Shown here: piece after piece, positions 43,021 through 51,815 of the stretch
Numbering within the stretch: the first letter of the stretch is position 1
Layout: every line of letters starts with the position of its first letter
DNA from: Neisseria mucosa
Lineage (GTDB): Bacteria; Pseudomonadota; Gammaproteobacteria; Burkholderiales; Neisseriaceae
Length of the DNA: 64,000 nucleotides
Assembly (NCBI GenBank): GCA_003028315.1
Contig: CP028150.1
Location: 1,302,001 to 1,366,000 of the forward strand
Direction of reading: 5' to 3'
Notes under the pieces: generated by a model
Seen by the model: the letters and a program-made list of their open reading frames with translations, nothing else
Told to the model about the DNA's origin: nothing
Database searches by the model: none
Made by a program: the position numbers and the translations under genes

Positions 43021-44238
43021 GATACCTTTGCAAAATTCCTTTCCTTCCGACAGCCGAGATCCAAATAAAGATTTTCGGCTGTTTTTGTTTCAAATATCCA
43101 CTGATTCTACCCAAATACCCCCTTAATCCTCCCCGGATACCCGATAATCAGGCATCCGGGCCGCCTTTTAGGCGGCAACAGGCACACTTAGCCTGTTAGC
43201 CGCTTTCAACAGGTTTAAACACATCGCCTTCAGATGGCTTTGCGCACTCACTTTGAGCAGACCAAAATAGGCTGCCCGGGCGTAGCGGAATTTACGGTGC
43301 AGCGTACCGAAGCTTTGTTCGACCACATAACGGGTCTTCGACAAATATCGGTTGCGTTTGGTTTGCGCTTCCGTCAGCGGACGGTTGCGGTGGGCTTTGC
43401 GCATAATGCCGTCCAGCAACCGATGTTCTTTCAGATGTTGTCGGTTTTCCGCACTGTCGTAGCCTTTATCGGCATAGACGGTCGTATCTTCGGCAATGCC
43501 CTCCAACAAAGGCAACAGGTGGTTGCACTCATGGGTATTGGCGGGGGTGATGTGCAGTTTCTCGATATAGCCTTCCTCATCGGTACGGGTATGTTGTTTG
43601 TAACCGAGTTTGTAGAGACCGTTTTTCTTTGTCCAGCGGGCATCTTTGTCCTTACTCGGTGTGGTTTGACCGCTGACTTGTCCTTCTTCATCGACTTCTA
43701 TGGCTTGACGCTGTTTGCTGCCGGCAGTCTGAATAATGGTGGCATCAATGACGGCGGCGGATGCCTTCTCTACTTTTAGGTTTTTTTCGGCCAGTTGTCG
43801 GTTAATCAGTTCCAGCAATTCGGACAGGGTGTCGTCTTGCGCCAGCCAGTTGCGGTAGCGGCATAAGGTGCTGTAATCGGGGATGCTCAGTTCGTCAAAA
43901 CGGCAAAACAGGTTGAAATCGATGCGGGTGATGAGGCTGTGTTCGAGTTCGGGATCGGAGAGGCTGTGCCATTGTCCGAGCAGGACGGCTTTGAACATGG
44001 ACAACAGGGGATAGGCGGGACGGCCGCGGTGGTCTCTAAGGTAACGGGTTCTTTGACGATTCAGGTATTGTTCGATCAGTTGCCAATCAATCACCTGATC
44101 CAACTTCAATAATGGGAAGCGGTCGATGTGTTTGGCGATCATGGCTTGTGCGGTTTGCTGGAAGAAGGTGCTCATGGAAAATCCCCTAAATGTCTTGATG
44201 GGAATTTAGGGGATTTTGGGGAATTTTGCAAAGGTCTC
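43021..44238 (-). mobile_element. IS1106 (IS5 family), apparently intact
   Basis: 1218 bp bounded by ATACCTTTGCAAAATTCC on the left and TTTTGCAAAGGTCTC on the right. It contains one uninterrupted transposase gene and the non-coding end with TTTTCGGCTGTTTTTGTTTC seen also at 49812-49831. Confidence 0.88.
43168..44175 (-). CDS. IS1106 transposase
   Basis: A 335-residue IS5-family DDE transposase, full length. The N-terminal domain (DHRGRPAYPLLSMFKAVLLGQW, SLSDPELEHSLI) precedes the catalytic core: Asp in IDATIIQTAGS, Asp in YADKGYDSAEN, and Glu in YVVEQSFGTLHRKFRYAR. The start MSTFFQQTAQAM is shared with the copies at 52796 and 55728. No lesion is seen. Confidence 0.93.
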   Translation of the reverse strand: MSTFFQQTAQAMIAKHIDRFPLLKLDQVIDWQLIEQYLNRQRTRYLRDHRGRPAYPLLSMFKAVLLGQWHSLSDPELEHSLITRIDFNLFCRFDELSIPDYSTLCRYRNWLAQDDTLSELLELINRQLAEKNLKVEKASAAVIDATIIQTAGSKQRQAIEVDEEGQVSGQTTPSKDKDARWTKKNGLYKLGYKQHTRTDEEGYIEKLHITPANTHECNHLLPLLEGIAEDTTVYADKGYDSAENRQHLKEHRLLDGIMRKAHRNRPLTEAQTKRNRYLSKTRYVVEQSFGTLHRKFRYARAAYFGLLKVSAQSHLKAMCLNLLKAANRLSVPVAA

Positions 44239-44302
44239 ATTTGGTCATAAAAAACTGCACCTTGTGAGTTGGGGGGATGTCCAACTTTTGGGGTGCGGTT
44301 CA
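44239..44302 (-). mobile_element. End fragment of the IS3-family element
   Basis: The reverse complement matches the first about 62 bases of the element at 21496 (CACCCCAAAAGTTGGACATC and following) with few changes. It is cut off by IS1106 on the left and abuts a DUS arm TTCAGACGGC on the right. Confidence 0.8.
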
Positions 44303-44349
44303 AAGTTTTCAGACGGCCTGTTAGACTATGCAAAGGATGGTTGAATAAA

Positions 44350-45936
44350 TTATACATTATACCCGTGCAGAAAACGTGCTGCTTCATTGTTCCATTTGAC
44401 CAGGTGATCGCCTTTGGCCGTCAGGTTTTCGGCACCACGCTCGCTCAAGATAATCTCTGAAGACTGGCGTTTGCCTGTTTTCAGCGCGATTTTGGTCGGC
44501 AGGTTGTCGCGCAGGCGGCCGCTGAGTGTTTTCGCATCGGGGCGTTGCGTTGCTAACAGCAGATACATTCCTGCGGAACGCGCTTTTTGTGCCAGCCGCA
44601 CCAAATGCCCTTCTGCCTCGCTGCTGACATCGATAAGGTCGGCCAGTTCGTCAATCACGATAACAATATATTTCGGGCGGGCGGGCTGCGGGACTTCTGC
44701 AATATCCTTCGCACCGTATTCGTCCATCAGACGGTATCGTTTATCCATCTCATCAGCAAAAGACGACAATATTTCAGCAGCTTCTTCCGCATCGCTGACT
44801 ATGTGCCCCTGCCATAAATTCGGACGGTCTTTGAAGGCGGCAAAATCCGCAGAAACTTTGCAATAACACACAGCGATTTCCGTTTCATCCTGCGGGGCGA
44901 GTTCGAACAGGGAAGCCAGCATCGAGCGCACCAGTACCGATTTCCCCGCCCCCGTTTCCCCACCCACCATCACATGCGGCGCGGTGGCGAAATCTTGAAA
45001 CACGGGTTCGCCGCGTTCGTCCAAGCCGATACACACTGGCAGTTTGAATCGCCGTGCCGATGCACGGTATTGCTGCAAGGCAGTCTGAAACTCATCTTGT
45101 CCATATTGCCGCCAGGTATCTTGTGAACGCAGGATGTTGATGTGCCAAGTGTTGGCTTCGCCGCGTATGCGTCCGCAGCGCATTTCGTCATCCCCGATGC
45201 CCAATTCGGAGCAGATTTGGCTGTGGTATTTTTCCAAATCCACATAGCGGTCGAACTGTACGCGCAGGCAGTCGTAGCGCACGCCGCCGTATTCGGGCTG
45301 TATCGTACCGCCTTTCCCGACTGTTTTGTCCAGTGCGGTTTTGAGTTTGGTGCAGGCTGCATTGAGTGTCCCGACATTTTCTGCATGAAGGCCGTCTGAA
45401 AAAGAATTTTTCCCCATGCTGTGCCGTCCGCTGCTGTTTTTAACGGCCAATTCGGCCAATTCGTTCAAAAAGGCCTGCCGTTGTGCCAAATCGTCATCGG
45501 GTTTGAATTGTCTGCAACGTTCCCAAAACGCATGCAAACCAAGCGCGCCGGTATGCCACAGGTCGGCAATTAGTTTGTACAAATCATCTTTTCCCGCCGG
45601 TTTCCCTTGCCTGATGTGGAACAGGGTTTCGCTCAACAGGGCAAGCCAAAGCCGCGAATGGTCTTGAAAGCAGGTTTGGAAAGAAGGGATGTCGATGCCT
45701 TTGGTATCGGGGGCGGCAGTCAAATTTTCCGGCTGGCGAGCCCAGCCTTTGGCAAAGCAATAGCCGATACAGAGTACCGCCCACTCGTAGTTGTTGTCCA
45801 GATGCGGCAACGCACCTGCGTGGGTGAGTTTTTCGCGTATGGCTTTGGCTTCGCTGCTGGAAATAATGTGTTTGTCGCTAATCAGGGTATGGAAATAGTC
45901 GGAATCCCACTGGCGGTTGTCTGGCAGCAGATACAT
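44350..45936 (-). CDS. FtsK/SpoIIIE-like ATPase of the Dnd-type locus
   Basis: A 528-residue protein. The C-terminal about 250 residues are an FtsK-type motor: Walker A GGETGAGKSVLV (near 325), Walker B KYIVIVIDELADL (near 428), arginine/sensor region LLATQRPDAKTLSGRLRDNLPTKIAL. The N-terminal region (SSSEAKAIREKLTHAG, NNYEWAVLCIGYCFAKG) has the look of DndE, so this may be a DndE-FtsK fusion; that is inferred. No membrane helix or gamma domain is seen, so it is not the chromosome-segregation FtsK. It starts 15 bases after dndD. Confidence 0.75.
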   Translation of the reverse strand: MYLLPDNRQWDSDYFHTLISDKHIISSSEAKAIREKLTHAGALPHLDNNYEWAVLCIGYCFAKGWARQPENLTAAPDTKGIDIPSFQTCFQDHSRLWLALLSETLFHIRQGKPAGKDDLYKLIADLWHTGALGLHAFWERCRQFKPDDDLAQRQAFLNELAELAVKNSSGRHSMGKNSFSDGLHAENVGTLNAACTKLKTALDKTVGKGGTIQPEYGGVRYDCLRVQFDRYVDLEKYHSQICSELGIGDDEMRCGRIRGEANTWHINILRSQDTWRQYGQDEFQTALQQYRASARRFKLPVCIGLDERGEPVFQDFATAPHVMVGGETGAGKSVLVRSMLASLFELAPQDETEIAVCYCKVSADFAAFKDRPNLWQGHIVSDAEEAAEILSSFADEMDKRYRLMDEYGAKDIAEVPQPARPKYIVIVIDELADLIDVSSEAEGHLVRLAQKARSAGMYLLLATQRPDAKTLSGRLRDNLPTKIALKTGKRQSSEIILSERGAENLTAKGDHLVKWNNEAARFLHGYNV

Positions 45937-45951
45937 GTATTGTTCCTTTAA

Positions 45952-47997
45952 TTATTCGAAATAAACATCGGTAGTTACACGTGAACATGCGCCCGCGCTG
46001 TCCAGCGATTCGGCTTCCACCAGATAGGTGCGGCCGATATGCGGGTCGAGACGGCGGTACACTTCGGGGGTGATTTCGGTGTCCTGCGACAACAAAATCA
46101 CCTGCTGTTCCAGCCTACTCCAATGCTTGAACAAACCTTCTCGGTGGCCCTCATCCAAACGTGCCAAAGGGGTATCGATGACAAAGGGGGCAGGATAGTG
46201 GGTAACTTCCGCCAATGCCGACACCAGCGACATAATCAGAATTTGCATTTGTCCGGCCGACAAATCGACCTGCGCTTCCCTGCCGTCGCGGCCGTAAAGC
46301 CCCATCCTTCCGTCGGCTTCGATGCTGATTTTGTGGATGCGGTCATCGTGTGCAATGGTGCGGTTGATGCGGGTGGCGGTTTCACCGATTTCACCCGCCT
46401 TTTGCCGCATTAGAGCATCGGTCAATGCGGCAATAACTTTTTCTACCTGTCCCGCACGGCGCGACTTCACCATCAGCGGGTTGCTGTCGCTGATTTTGTC
46501 TTGCAGTTTGCTGACTTCATCCTTTTTGCGCCGGCATTCTTTTTCTTTTTCCAACACGTTGCTTTTCAGGCTGCCCGAACGTTCTTTCAGTATATCGGCC
46601 TGCTTGTTCGCCTGTTTGAGCTGTTCCACCAGTTCGTCTTTGTTGCTGCCTTTGAGCAGCTCCAATTCTTCCAAGACTTGTTTTTGTTCGCTCCGCCGCT
46701 GTTCGATATCGGCCAGCAGGCTGCCTATCCTTCCTTGTGGCATACCCTGTATGCGGCTGATTTCGTTTTGGATTTCAGCATGGGCGTTTTTCGAGAGATA
46801 GTTGTGCTCGATAGTTTCGGCGCAATTTTCAGGCAACGGGTAAAATAATTCGTTCCAGCATTCGGCTACAGCTTCCTTCATCAGCGGGTCTTCCAAAATG
46901 GCGCAAGCCGAACGCCCCAATACTTCTTTGACTTTGCCGCTGCCGACAAACGCGCTCCAAAAATCGTTTACCCGTCCCGCAATCTGCTCCCTGCCGGCTT
47001 CATGGTGCAGGCGGTTGGCTTCTCGTTCGAGTTTGATTTTTAGCGCGTTCAGGCCGTCTGAAGGCAGGAAGGCCAGCGGCATGGCTTTAACCGCCGCCTT
47101 GACCTTCGCATTGAAATCGTCCATTTCCTTCTCCAGCCGTTCCCGCTGCATCAGCAAATCCTGCGAAGTGCGGATGTCGCTGCCGCCGCCGATCTGCTGT
47201 TGCAGCCTGCTTCTTTCCGCATCCCAATGCGCCCATTCCTGTTGTACTTTTTCCCATTCTTCACGGAATACATCATATTGCACTTGGGCAGAAGTCAATG
47301 CGCTTTCGGCTTTGTCCAAATCTTCCTGCATCTTTTTGCCCGCGTTTTCGGAAATGCAGCGTTTGCGGTAATCGCCAAGGCTGTCTGCAAGCCGCGTCAG
47401 CAGGGTTACGCCCAACAGGCCTTTCAAGGCGGTATTGAGCCACATACCCGTGCCGCTGCGTTCTGCAGCCTGCACGATTTTTTCGCCGTCGAAAAAGAAA
47501 AACGGCGCATAATCGAACGGCAGGGCGTAAGTGTTGAGATATTTGTCCAATTCGGCTAAATCGACAGGCAGGTAGCGGTCGTCAACCAGCACGTCTGCCC
47601 GCGTTTCGGTGCTTTCGCGTTCAAATTGCCTTTTCTCATTGAAATGCCATTTCCGGCGGATTTTCAGGCCGCAAATCTTACCTTGCCGCCGTTGGCGGAT
47701 TTCAATTTCCAGCTCGATGCGGTATCGGCCGTATTGCGGCGCTGCTTTGTGATGCAGGGCAGCCTGCAGGAAATTCGGGTAATTGACATCTTTGCTGTTC
47801 AAGCCGGCCCGCTGCAAATGGCTGACCGCATCCGCGTCATACAGGCACAGGTAAACCGCTTCCAACAAAGTGGTTTTGCCGTGCCCGTTCATCGCGCCGA
47901 TTAAAACAATGTTCTGCCCGTTTTTCGGTTCGGGAAAGGAGAAGGTCGCTTCTTGGTAGGATTTGAAATTAAGCAGCCTGATTGAATGTATCCACAT
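45952..47997 (-). CDS. dndD: DndD-type SMC/Rad50-like ATPase
   Basis: 681 residues. The N-terminal Walker A GAMNGHGKTTLLEAVY (near 33-48) and C-terminal signature/Walker B region (QVDLSAGQMQILIMSLVSAL, PFVIDTPLARLDEGHREGLF) flank a long coiled coil (about 215-530). This is the ABC-type architecture of DndD, the nicking/ATPase subunit of DNA phosphorothioation. The start at 47997 (MWIHSIRLLNFKSYQ) lies directly after the small protein stop and has a GGGG-type site. One GCCGTCTGAA uptake site is inside (47053-47062). Confidence 0.85.
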   Translation of the reverse strand: MWIHSIRLLNFKSYQEATFSFPEPKNGQNIVLIGAMNGHGKTTLLEAVYLCLYDADAVSHLQRAGLNSKDVNYPNFLQAALHHKAAPQYGRYRIELEIEIRQRRQGKICGLKIRRKWHFNEKRQFERESTETRADVLVDDRYLPVDLAELDKYLNTYALPFDYAPFFFFDGEKIVQAAERSGTGMWLNTALKGLLGVTLLTRLADSLGDYRKRCISENAGKKMQEDLDKAESALTSAQVQYDVFREEWEKVQQEWAHWDAERSRLQQQIGGGSDIRTSQDLLMQRERLEKEMDDFNAKVKAAVKAMPLAFLPSDGLNALKIKLEREANRLHHEAGREQIAGRVNDFWSAFVGSGKVKEVLGRSACAILEDPLMKEAVAECWNELFYPLPENCAETIEHNYLSKNAHAEIQNEISRIQGMPQGRIGSLLADIEQRRSEQKQVLEELELLKGSNKDELVEQLKQANKQADILKERSGSLKSNVLEKEKECRRKKDEVSKLQDKISDSNPLMVKSRRAGQVEKVIAALTDALMRQKAGEIGETATRINRTIAHDDRIHKISIEADGRMGLYGRDGREAQVDLSAGQMQILIMSLVSALAEVTHYPAPFVIDTPLARLDEGHREGLFKHWSRLEQQVILLSQDTEITPEVYRRLDPHIGRTYLVEAESLDSAGACSRVTTDVYFE

Positions 47998-47999
47998 AT

Positions 48000-48218
48000 T
48001 CAGCCCCAATATTTCCTGTTTTCAAAAACTTCATCGAATACTTCGGTCATGCCGCGTTTGCGGATCCGTTCCTGTTGCTCGCGCTCCCATGCCGCCAAAT
48101 CGGCCAGCGCATCGGGCGATACACCATGTTCGGCAGCGATTTTCTCCATCAGGTTTCTGGCATTTTCATCACTCCACAGCAGCAAATCAGCCACCTGTTC
48201 CCGTGTTTCCGTCTTCAT
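48000..48218 (-). CDS. DNA modification system-associated small protein
   Basis: 72 residues (MKTETREQVADLLLWSDENARNLMEKIAAEHG...), mostly helical and charged. It overlaps the end of dndC by 32 bases and ends 3 bases before the dndD start, so the three genes are coupled. A small protein at this place recurs in Dnd-like loci. Its role is unknown; it could be an adaptor between DndC and DndD. Confidence 0.75.
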   Translation of the reverse strand: MKTETREQVADLLLWSDENARNLMEKIAAEHGVSPDALADLAAWEREQQERIRKRGMTEVFDEVFENRKYWG

Positions 48219-49332
48219 TTTTATTCCTTGAGTAAGTGTTAATCAGATCTTCCGTCCAAATTCGCTTGATTAGGTCGATTTCGTCCTGCGAAATCAGTTC
48301 TTCGCCGAAAGCAGCCTGCACTTTTAGCAGCTTCGCCAGCATTTCCTGCCGCGCCGCGATGGTGAACGGGCCGGGGATGTGTTTGCCGCCTTTGAACGTG
48401 AGTTTTCCGTTGCGCCGTTCGGCCTGGCGGTATTCGGGTTTGTTGCGGATGTCCACCAGCCAGTCGCGGTATTCGATTAACGGTGTGAATTCGGTTTTCC
48501 CCGCGTCCACAAAGCCCTGCAGGCTTCTGTCCTTATTGACCACCGTGCACGTCCAGCAGCCGAAGCGGCTGGAATTGGTGCCGCAACCGGGGGCTTCTTC
48601 CTGCGACAGCACAATCGGACATTCGCCGCCGGCGGCTTCGCGGTAGAGCTTGATTAAACCGTTGTGCGTGCCGCCCCAGGGCGGGTCATTGGCCGCAAGG
48701 AATTCCCACACGTCGTCGGTACTCAAATCGGCAATCGGTCGGTACACCAGCGCGTTCTTCAAATCGCCGTGCGGGGTCAGGTTGCTGTTTTCCAGATTCT
48801 TGTGGCTTTCGATACTGGCCTTGCGGGTGGCGGATTCGTCTTTGCGCACGCCCAGCACGATGATAGCTTTGCCGTTTTCGTTCACCTTTTGCAGGATGTA
48901 GCCGCTGGTTGGTTGGATTTTGAGGCGGTCGGTACACCAGCGCATCGAGCGGTTGGGCGTGGGGTAGCCTTTGCCGATGAGTAGCGTCCAAAACGTGTCC
49001 TGCAATTTCGGCACGGTGATTTCTCCGCTGACGGGCAGCCTGAAAATTTCGGCGGCGCGCAGGATTTCCGCCAAAGATTGGCGCATGTGTTTCACCACTA
49101 GCGGGCTTTCCACAAGCGTGTCGTTGGAAACGAAGAACACCTGCCGCGTCCGCAGCATTGGCGGCAGCGAAAGCAGCATGTCAAACACCAAATGGGCGAC
49201 AAGGGTGCTGTCCTTGCCGCCTGAAAAGGTAACAATCCAAGGGTAGTGTTGTGTTTCGCTCAAATATTCTTCAGCGATGTTTTGGCGTATAGCATCGAAC
49301 GGGTTGGCAGGGTGTATGGGTATTACGGTCAT
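48187..49332 (-). CDS. dndC: DndC-type sulfurtransferase (PAPS reductase-like)
   Basis: About 381 residues. The ATP pyrophosphatase loop FSGGKDST is near residue 37. A cysteine set for an Fe-S cluster follows (RWCTDRLKI near 130; APGCGTNSSRFGCWTCTVV near 260), typical of DndC, which activates and transfers sulfur to the DNA backbone. The start is put at 49332 (MTVIPIHPANPF); an ATG three codons upstream is possible. It is divergent from the XRE regulator, with tandem palindromes between them. No dndA or dndB is present, so a housekeeping IscS probably supplies sulfur. Confidence 0.85.
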   Translation of the reverse strand: MTVIPIHPANPFDAIRQNIAEEYLSETQHYPWIVTFSGGKDSTLVAHLVFDMLLSLPPMLRTRQVFFVSNDTLVESPLVVKHMRQSLAEILRAAEIFRLPVSGEITVPKLQDTFWTLLIGKGYPTPNRSMRWCTDRLKIQPTSGYILQKVNENGKAIIVLGVRKDESATRKASIESHKNLENSNLTPHGDLKNALVYRPIADLSTDDVWEFLAANDPPWGGTHNGLIKLYREAAGGECPIVLSQEEAPGCGTNSSRFGCWTCTVVNKDRSLQGFVDAGKTEFTPLIEYRDWLVDIRNKPEYRQAERRNGKLTFKGGKHIPGPFTIAARQEMLAKLLKVQAAFGEELISQDEIDLIKRIWTEDLINTYSRNKNEDGNTGTGG

Positions 49333-49352
49333 TTTATACATATTTCTTATTT

Positions 49353-49396
49353 GCACCTAAAACAGGTGCGTGCGTGATTGTACCTAAAATCGGAGC
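49353..49396. promoter_or_regulatory. Tandem operator-like palindromes between dndC and the XRE gene
   Basis: GCACCTAAAACAGGTGC (49353-49369) is a perfect 6-5-6 palindrome. GTACCTAAAATCGGAGC (49380-49396) matches 13 of its 17 positions. They are spaced 27 bases apart between divergent genes, like C-protein boxes of restriction-modification systems. Confidence 0.65.
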
Positions 49397-49398
49397 GC

Positions 49399-49650
49399 AT
49401 GAGAAATATTCGTTTGTCGGTACACTCTGCCGAACACACCTATTTGCGACAACTCCTTATCCGCAGAAGATTGGATTTGGGGTTGTCGCAGCGTGCATTG
49501 GCGGAACGGATGAATGTAGTGCATTCGTTCGTAGGAAAAGTGGAAACGGGTGACAGACGGATGGATATATTTGAATTTATCAAATACTGTCGGGCTTTGG
49601 ATTGGGATGCGTCTGAGGTAGTTCGGGGTTTGCAGGAGGGCTCGGTATGA
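49399..49650 (+). CDS. XRE-family regulator of the Dnd-type locus
   Basis: An 83-residue helix-turn-helix protein (RRRLDLGLSQRALAERMNVVHSFVGKVETGDRRMDIFEF). The start at 49399 (MRNIRLSV) has GGAG 5 bases upstream. Size and position match controller proteins of restriction-modification systems. It is divergent from dndC, with two palindromes between, so it probably regulates both directions. Its stop overlaps the next start (ATGA). Confidence 0.85.
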   Translation: MRNIRLSVHSAEHTYLRQLLIRRRLDLGLSQRALAERMNVVHSFVGKVETGDRRMDIFEFIKYCRALDWDASEVVRGLQEGSV

Positions 49651-49759
49651 CGGATTTACCGGTCTTGTTGAAATATGCAGAACAATTTCGAGGGTTGCAT
49701 ACCAATTTTACTTATGCGCAAAAGCAGTCACCGCACAAATTTATTTTGCTGTACAGCCT
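49647..49759 (+). pseudogene. 5' fragment of a gene cut by IS1106, possibly HNH restriction nuclease
   Basis: The ATG overlaps the XRE stop codon. Only about 38 codons remain (MTDLPVLLKYAEQFRGLHTNF...) before the IS1106 end. The last residues, SPHKFILLYSL, resemble the PHKPxLLLxLL motif near the N-terminus of HNH nucleases with a sulfur-binding domain that cut phosphorothioated DNA. That identity is an inference from a short motif. Confidence 0.5.
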
Positions 49760-49846
49760 GAGACCTTTGCAAAAAAGCCCTTCCCCCGACAGCCGAAACC
49801 TAAACAAAGATTTTCGGCTGTTTTTGTTTCAAAGATCCACTGATTC

Positions 49847-51023
49847 TTGTATATCGAAACACCCGTATCATAGCAACAAACCGCCCGGTCGCCACCCGCA
49901 TCTGACCAAGGCAAACAACCGTTGAGTAGCTCAGGGAGCGGCCGGGCAACCCATCGACACAACCGGACAGTTGCCAGACAACACAACCGAATGCAAGGCA
50001 GGTTTATGATGAGTACCCAATACAACTGTGCAGGCATCGACATCGCCAAACGAAACTTCGTCATCGCCGTTTCGTCTTTGTCTAAAACCAAAACCGAAAC
50101 CAACAACCCCAAAGGTATCGCCCATACCATCGAGTACCTTAAAAAACACAACGTCGCCCTCGTCGTCATGGAAATCACCGGCGGTCTCGAAATTCCCGCC
50201 GCCAAAGCCATCCACCGCGCAGGCATAGCCGTGATCATCGCCAACCCACGTCAGACGCATCAGTTTGCCCAATCGCAGTCGCTGACCAAAACCGATGCCA
50301 AAGATGCCCAAATGCTCGCCTTCTTCGCACAGATGATGATGCAGAAAGAGGGTTGGCAAACCATGCTCTACCAACCGCCCACCGAAGCGGAAGAAGTGTT
50401 GGAAGCATTGGTCAACCGCCGCAACCAACTGGTGGAGATGCGGACTGCCGAGAAAAACCGTCTGCATCAGGTTCACGAAACACAAGTCGAAAGCGTCAAA
50501 CAACTGATTGCCCATTTTGACCGGCTGATTGACGAATTGGACAAACAAATCGACGACCACACCCACACGCATTTTGACGGCAAAGCCCAAGTGGCAGAGC
50601 AAATCAAAGGCATCGGTTCGATAACGACGGCTACGCTGATGGCGATGCTGCCCGAATTGGGGCGGCTGAACCACAAACGGATAGCGAGTTTGGTCGGCAT
50701 TGCCCCGCACCCGAGGGAGAGCGGGGAAACCAAATTCAAAAGCCGCTGCTTCGGCGGAAGGTCTGCGGTGCGTAAGGCACTGTATATGGCTACCGTGGTA
50801 GCGACACGTTTTGAACCGCTTATTCGGGATTTCTACCAACGCCTACTGTCCAAGGGTAAGCCGTATAAGGTTGCCGTTACGGCATGTATGCGCAAACTGC
50901 TGACGATATTGAATGCCCGGATGCGTGATTACTTTGCCGAAAACGGTATCACCGAAAACGGTATCCGAACGGCTTGATTTGAGTTTTGGTATTTTTGCCC
51001 GACGGGGTGAAAAATACAGTTGC
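49847..51023 (+). mobile_element. IS110-family element inserted in the IS1106 non-coding end
   Basis: Comparison with the intact IS1106 (43021-44238) shows the sequence CCACTGATTC|TACCCAAATACC split here at 49846/51024. No terminal inverted repeats are obvious, as usual for IS110 elements. Borders are inferred from that comparison. Confidence 0.8.
50009..50977 (+). CDS. IS110-family transposase (Piv-like DEDD recombinase)
   Basis: 322 residues. The N-terminal DEDD domain has Asp in GIDIAKRNFVIAV, Glu in VVMEITGG and two Asp in KTDAKDAQMLA; the C-terminal Tnp_20 domain has the helix-hairpin-helix and conserved IGSITTATLMAMLP...LVGIAPHPRESG. It is the same family as Neisseria pilin-inverting (Piv) homologues, though no pilin genes are near. 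The start at 50009 follows AGGCAGG; 50006 is possible. Confidence 0.92.
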   Translation: MSTQYNCAGIDIAKRNFVIAVSSLSKTKTETNNPKGIAHTIEYLKKHNVALVVMEITGGLEIPAAKAIHRAGIAVIIANPRQTHQFAQSQSLTKTDAKDAQMLAFFAQMMMQKEGWQTMLYQPPTEAEEVLEALVNRRNQLVEMRTAEKNRLHQVHETQVESVKQLIAHFDRLIDELDKQIDDHTHTHFDGKAQVAEQIKGIGSITTATLMAMLPELGRLNHKRIASLVGIAPHPRESGETKFKSRCFGGRSAVRKALYMATVVATRFEPLIRDFYQRLLSKGKPYKVAVTACMRKLLTILNARMRDYFAENGITENGIRTA

Positions 51024-51815
51024 TACTCAAATACCCCCTTAATTCCCCTTGGATACCTGATTAATCGGGCATCCTACCGCCTTTTAGGCAGCAACAGGCA
51101 CACTTAGCCTGTTAGCCGCTTTCAACAGGTTCAAACACATCGCCTTCAGATGGCTTTGCGCACTCACTTTGAGCAGACCAAAATAGGCTGCCCGGGCGTA
51201 ACGGAATTTACGGTGCAGCGTCCCAAAGCTTTGTTCGACCACATAACGGGTCTTCGACAAATATCGGTTGCGTTTGGTTTGCGCTTCCGTCAGCGGACGG
51301 TTGCGGCAGGCTTTGCGCATAATGCCGTCTAACAACTGATGCTCTTTCAGATGTTGCCGGTTTTCCTTACTGTCGTAGCCTTTGTCGGCATAGACAGTCG
51401 TACCTTCGGCAATGCCTTCCAACAAAGGGGACAGATGGTTGCACTCATGGGTATTGGCAGGAGTGATGTGCAGTTTCTCGATATAGCCTTCCTCATCGGT
51501 ACGGGTATGTTGTTTGTAACCGAGTCGGACAGGGTGTCGTCTTGCGCCAGCCAGTTGCGGTAGCGGCATAAGGGCCTGAAACGCTAATCAGTATGTCGGC
51601 CTCGACAACGTCTTGCGCCAGCCAGTTGCGGTAGCGGCATAAGGTGCTGTAATCGGGGATGCTCAGTTCGTCAAAACGGCAAAACAGGTTGAAATCGATG
51701 CGGGTGATGAGGCTGTGTTCGAGTTCGGGATCGGAGAGGCTGTGCCATTGTCCGAGCAGAATGGCTTTGAACATGGACAACAGAGGATAGGCGGGACGGC
51801 CGCGGTGGTCTCTAA

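Noticed and set aside
44350..45936. Chromosomal DNA translocase FtsK
   Set aside because: Membrane helices and the gamma domain are absent and the gene overlaps in operon with dndD/dndC.
50009..50977. Pilin inversion locus around the Piv-like recombinase
   Set aside because: No pilin-like ORFs or invertible repeats flank it; the gene lies in an IS110 element inserted in IS1106.
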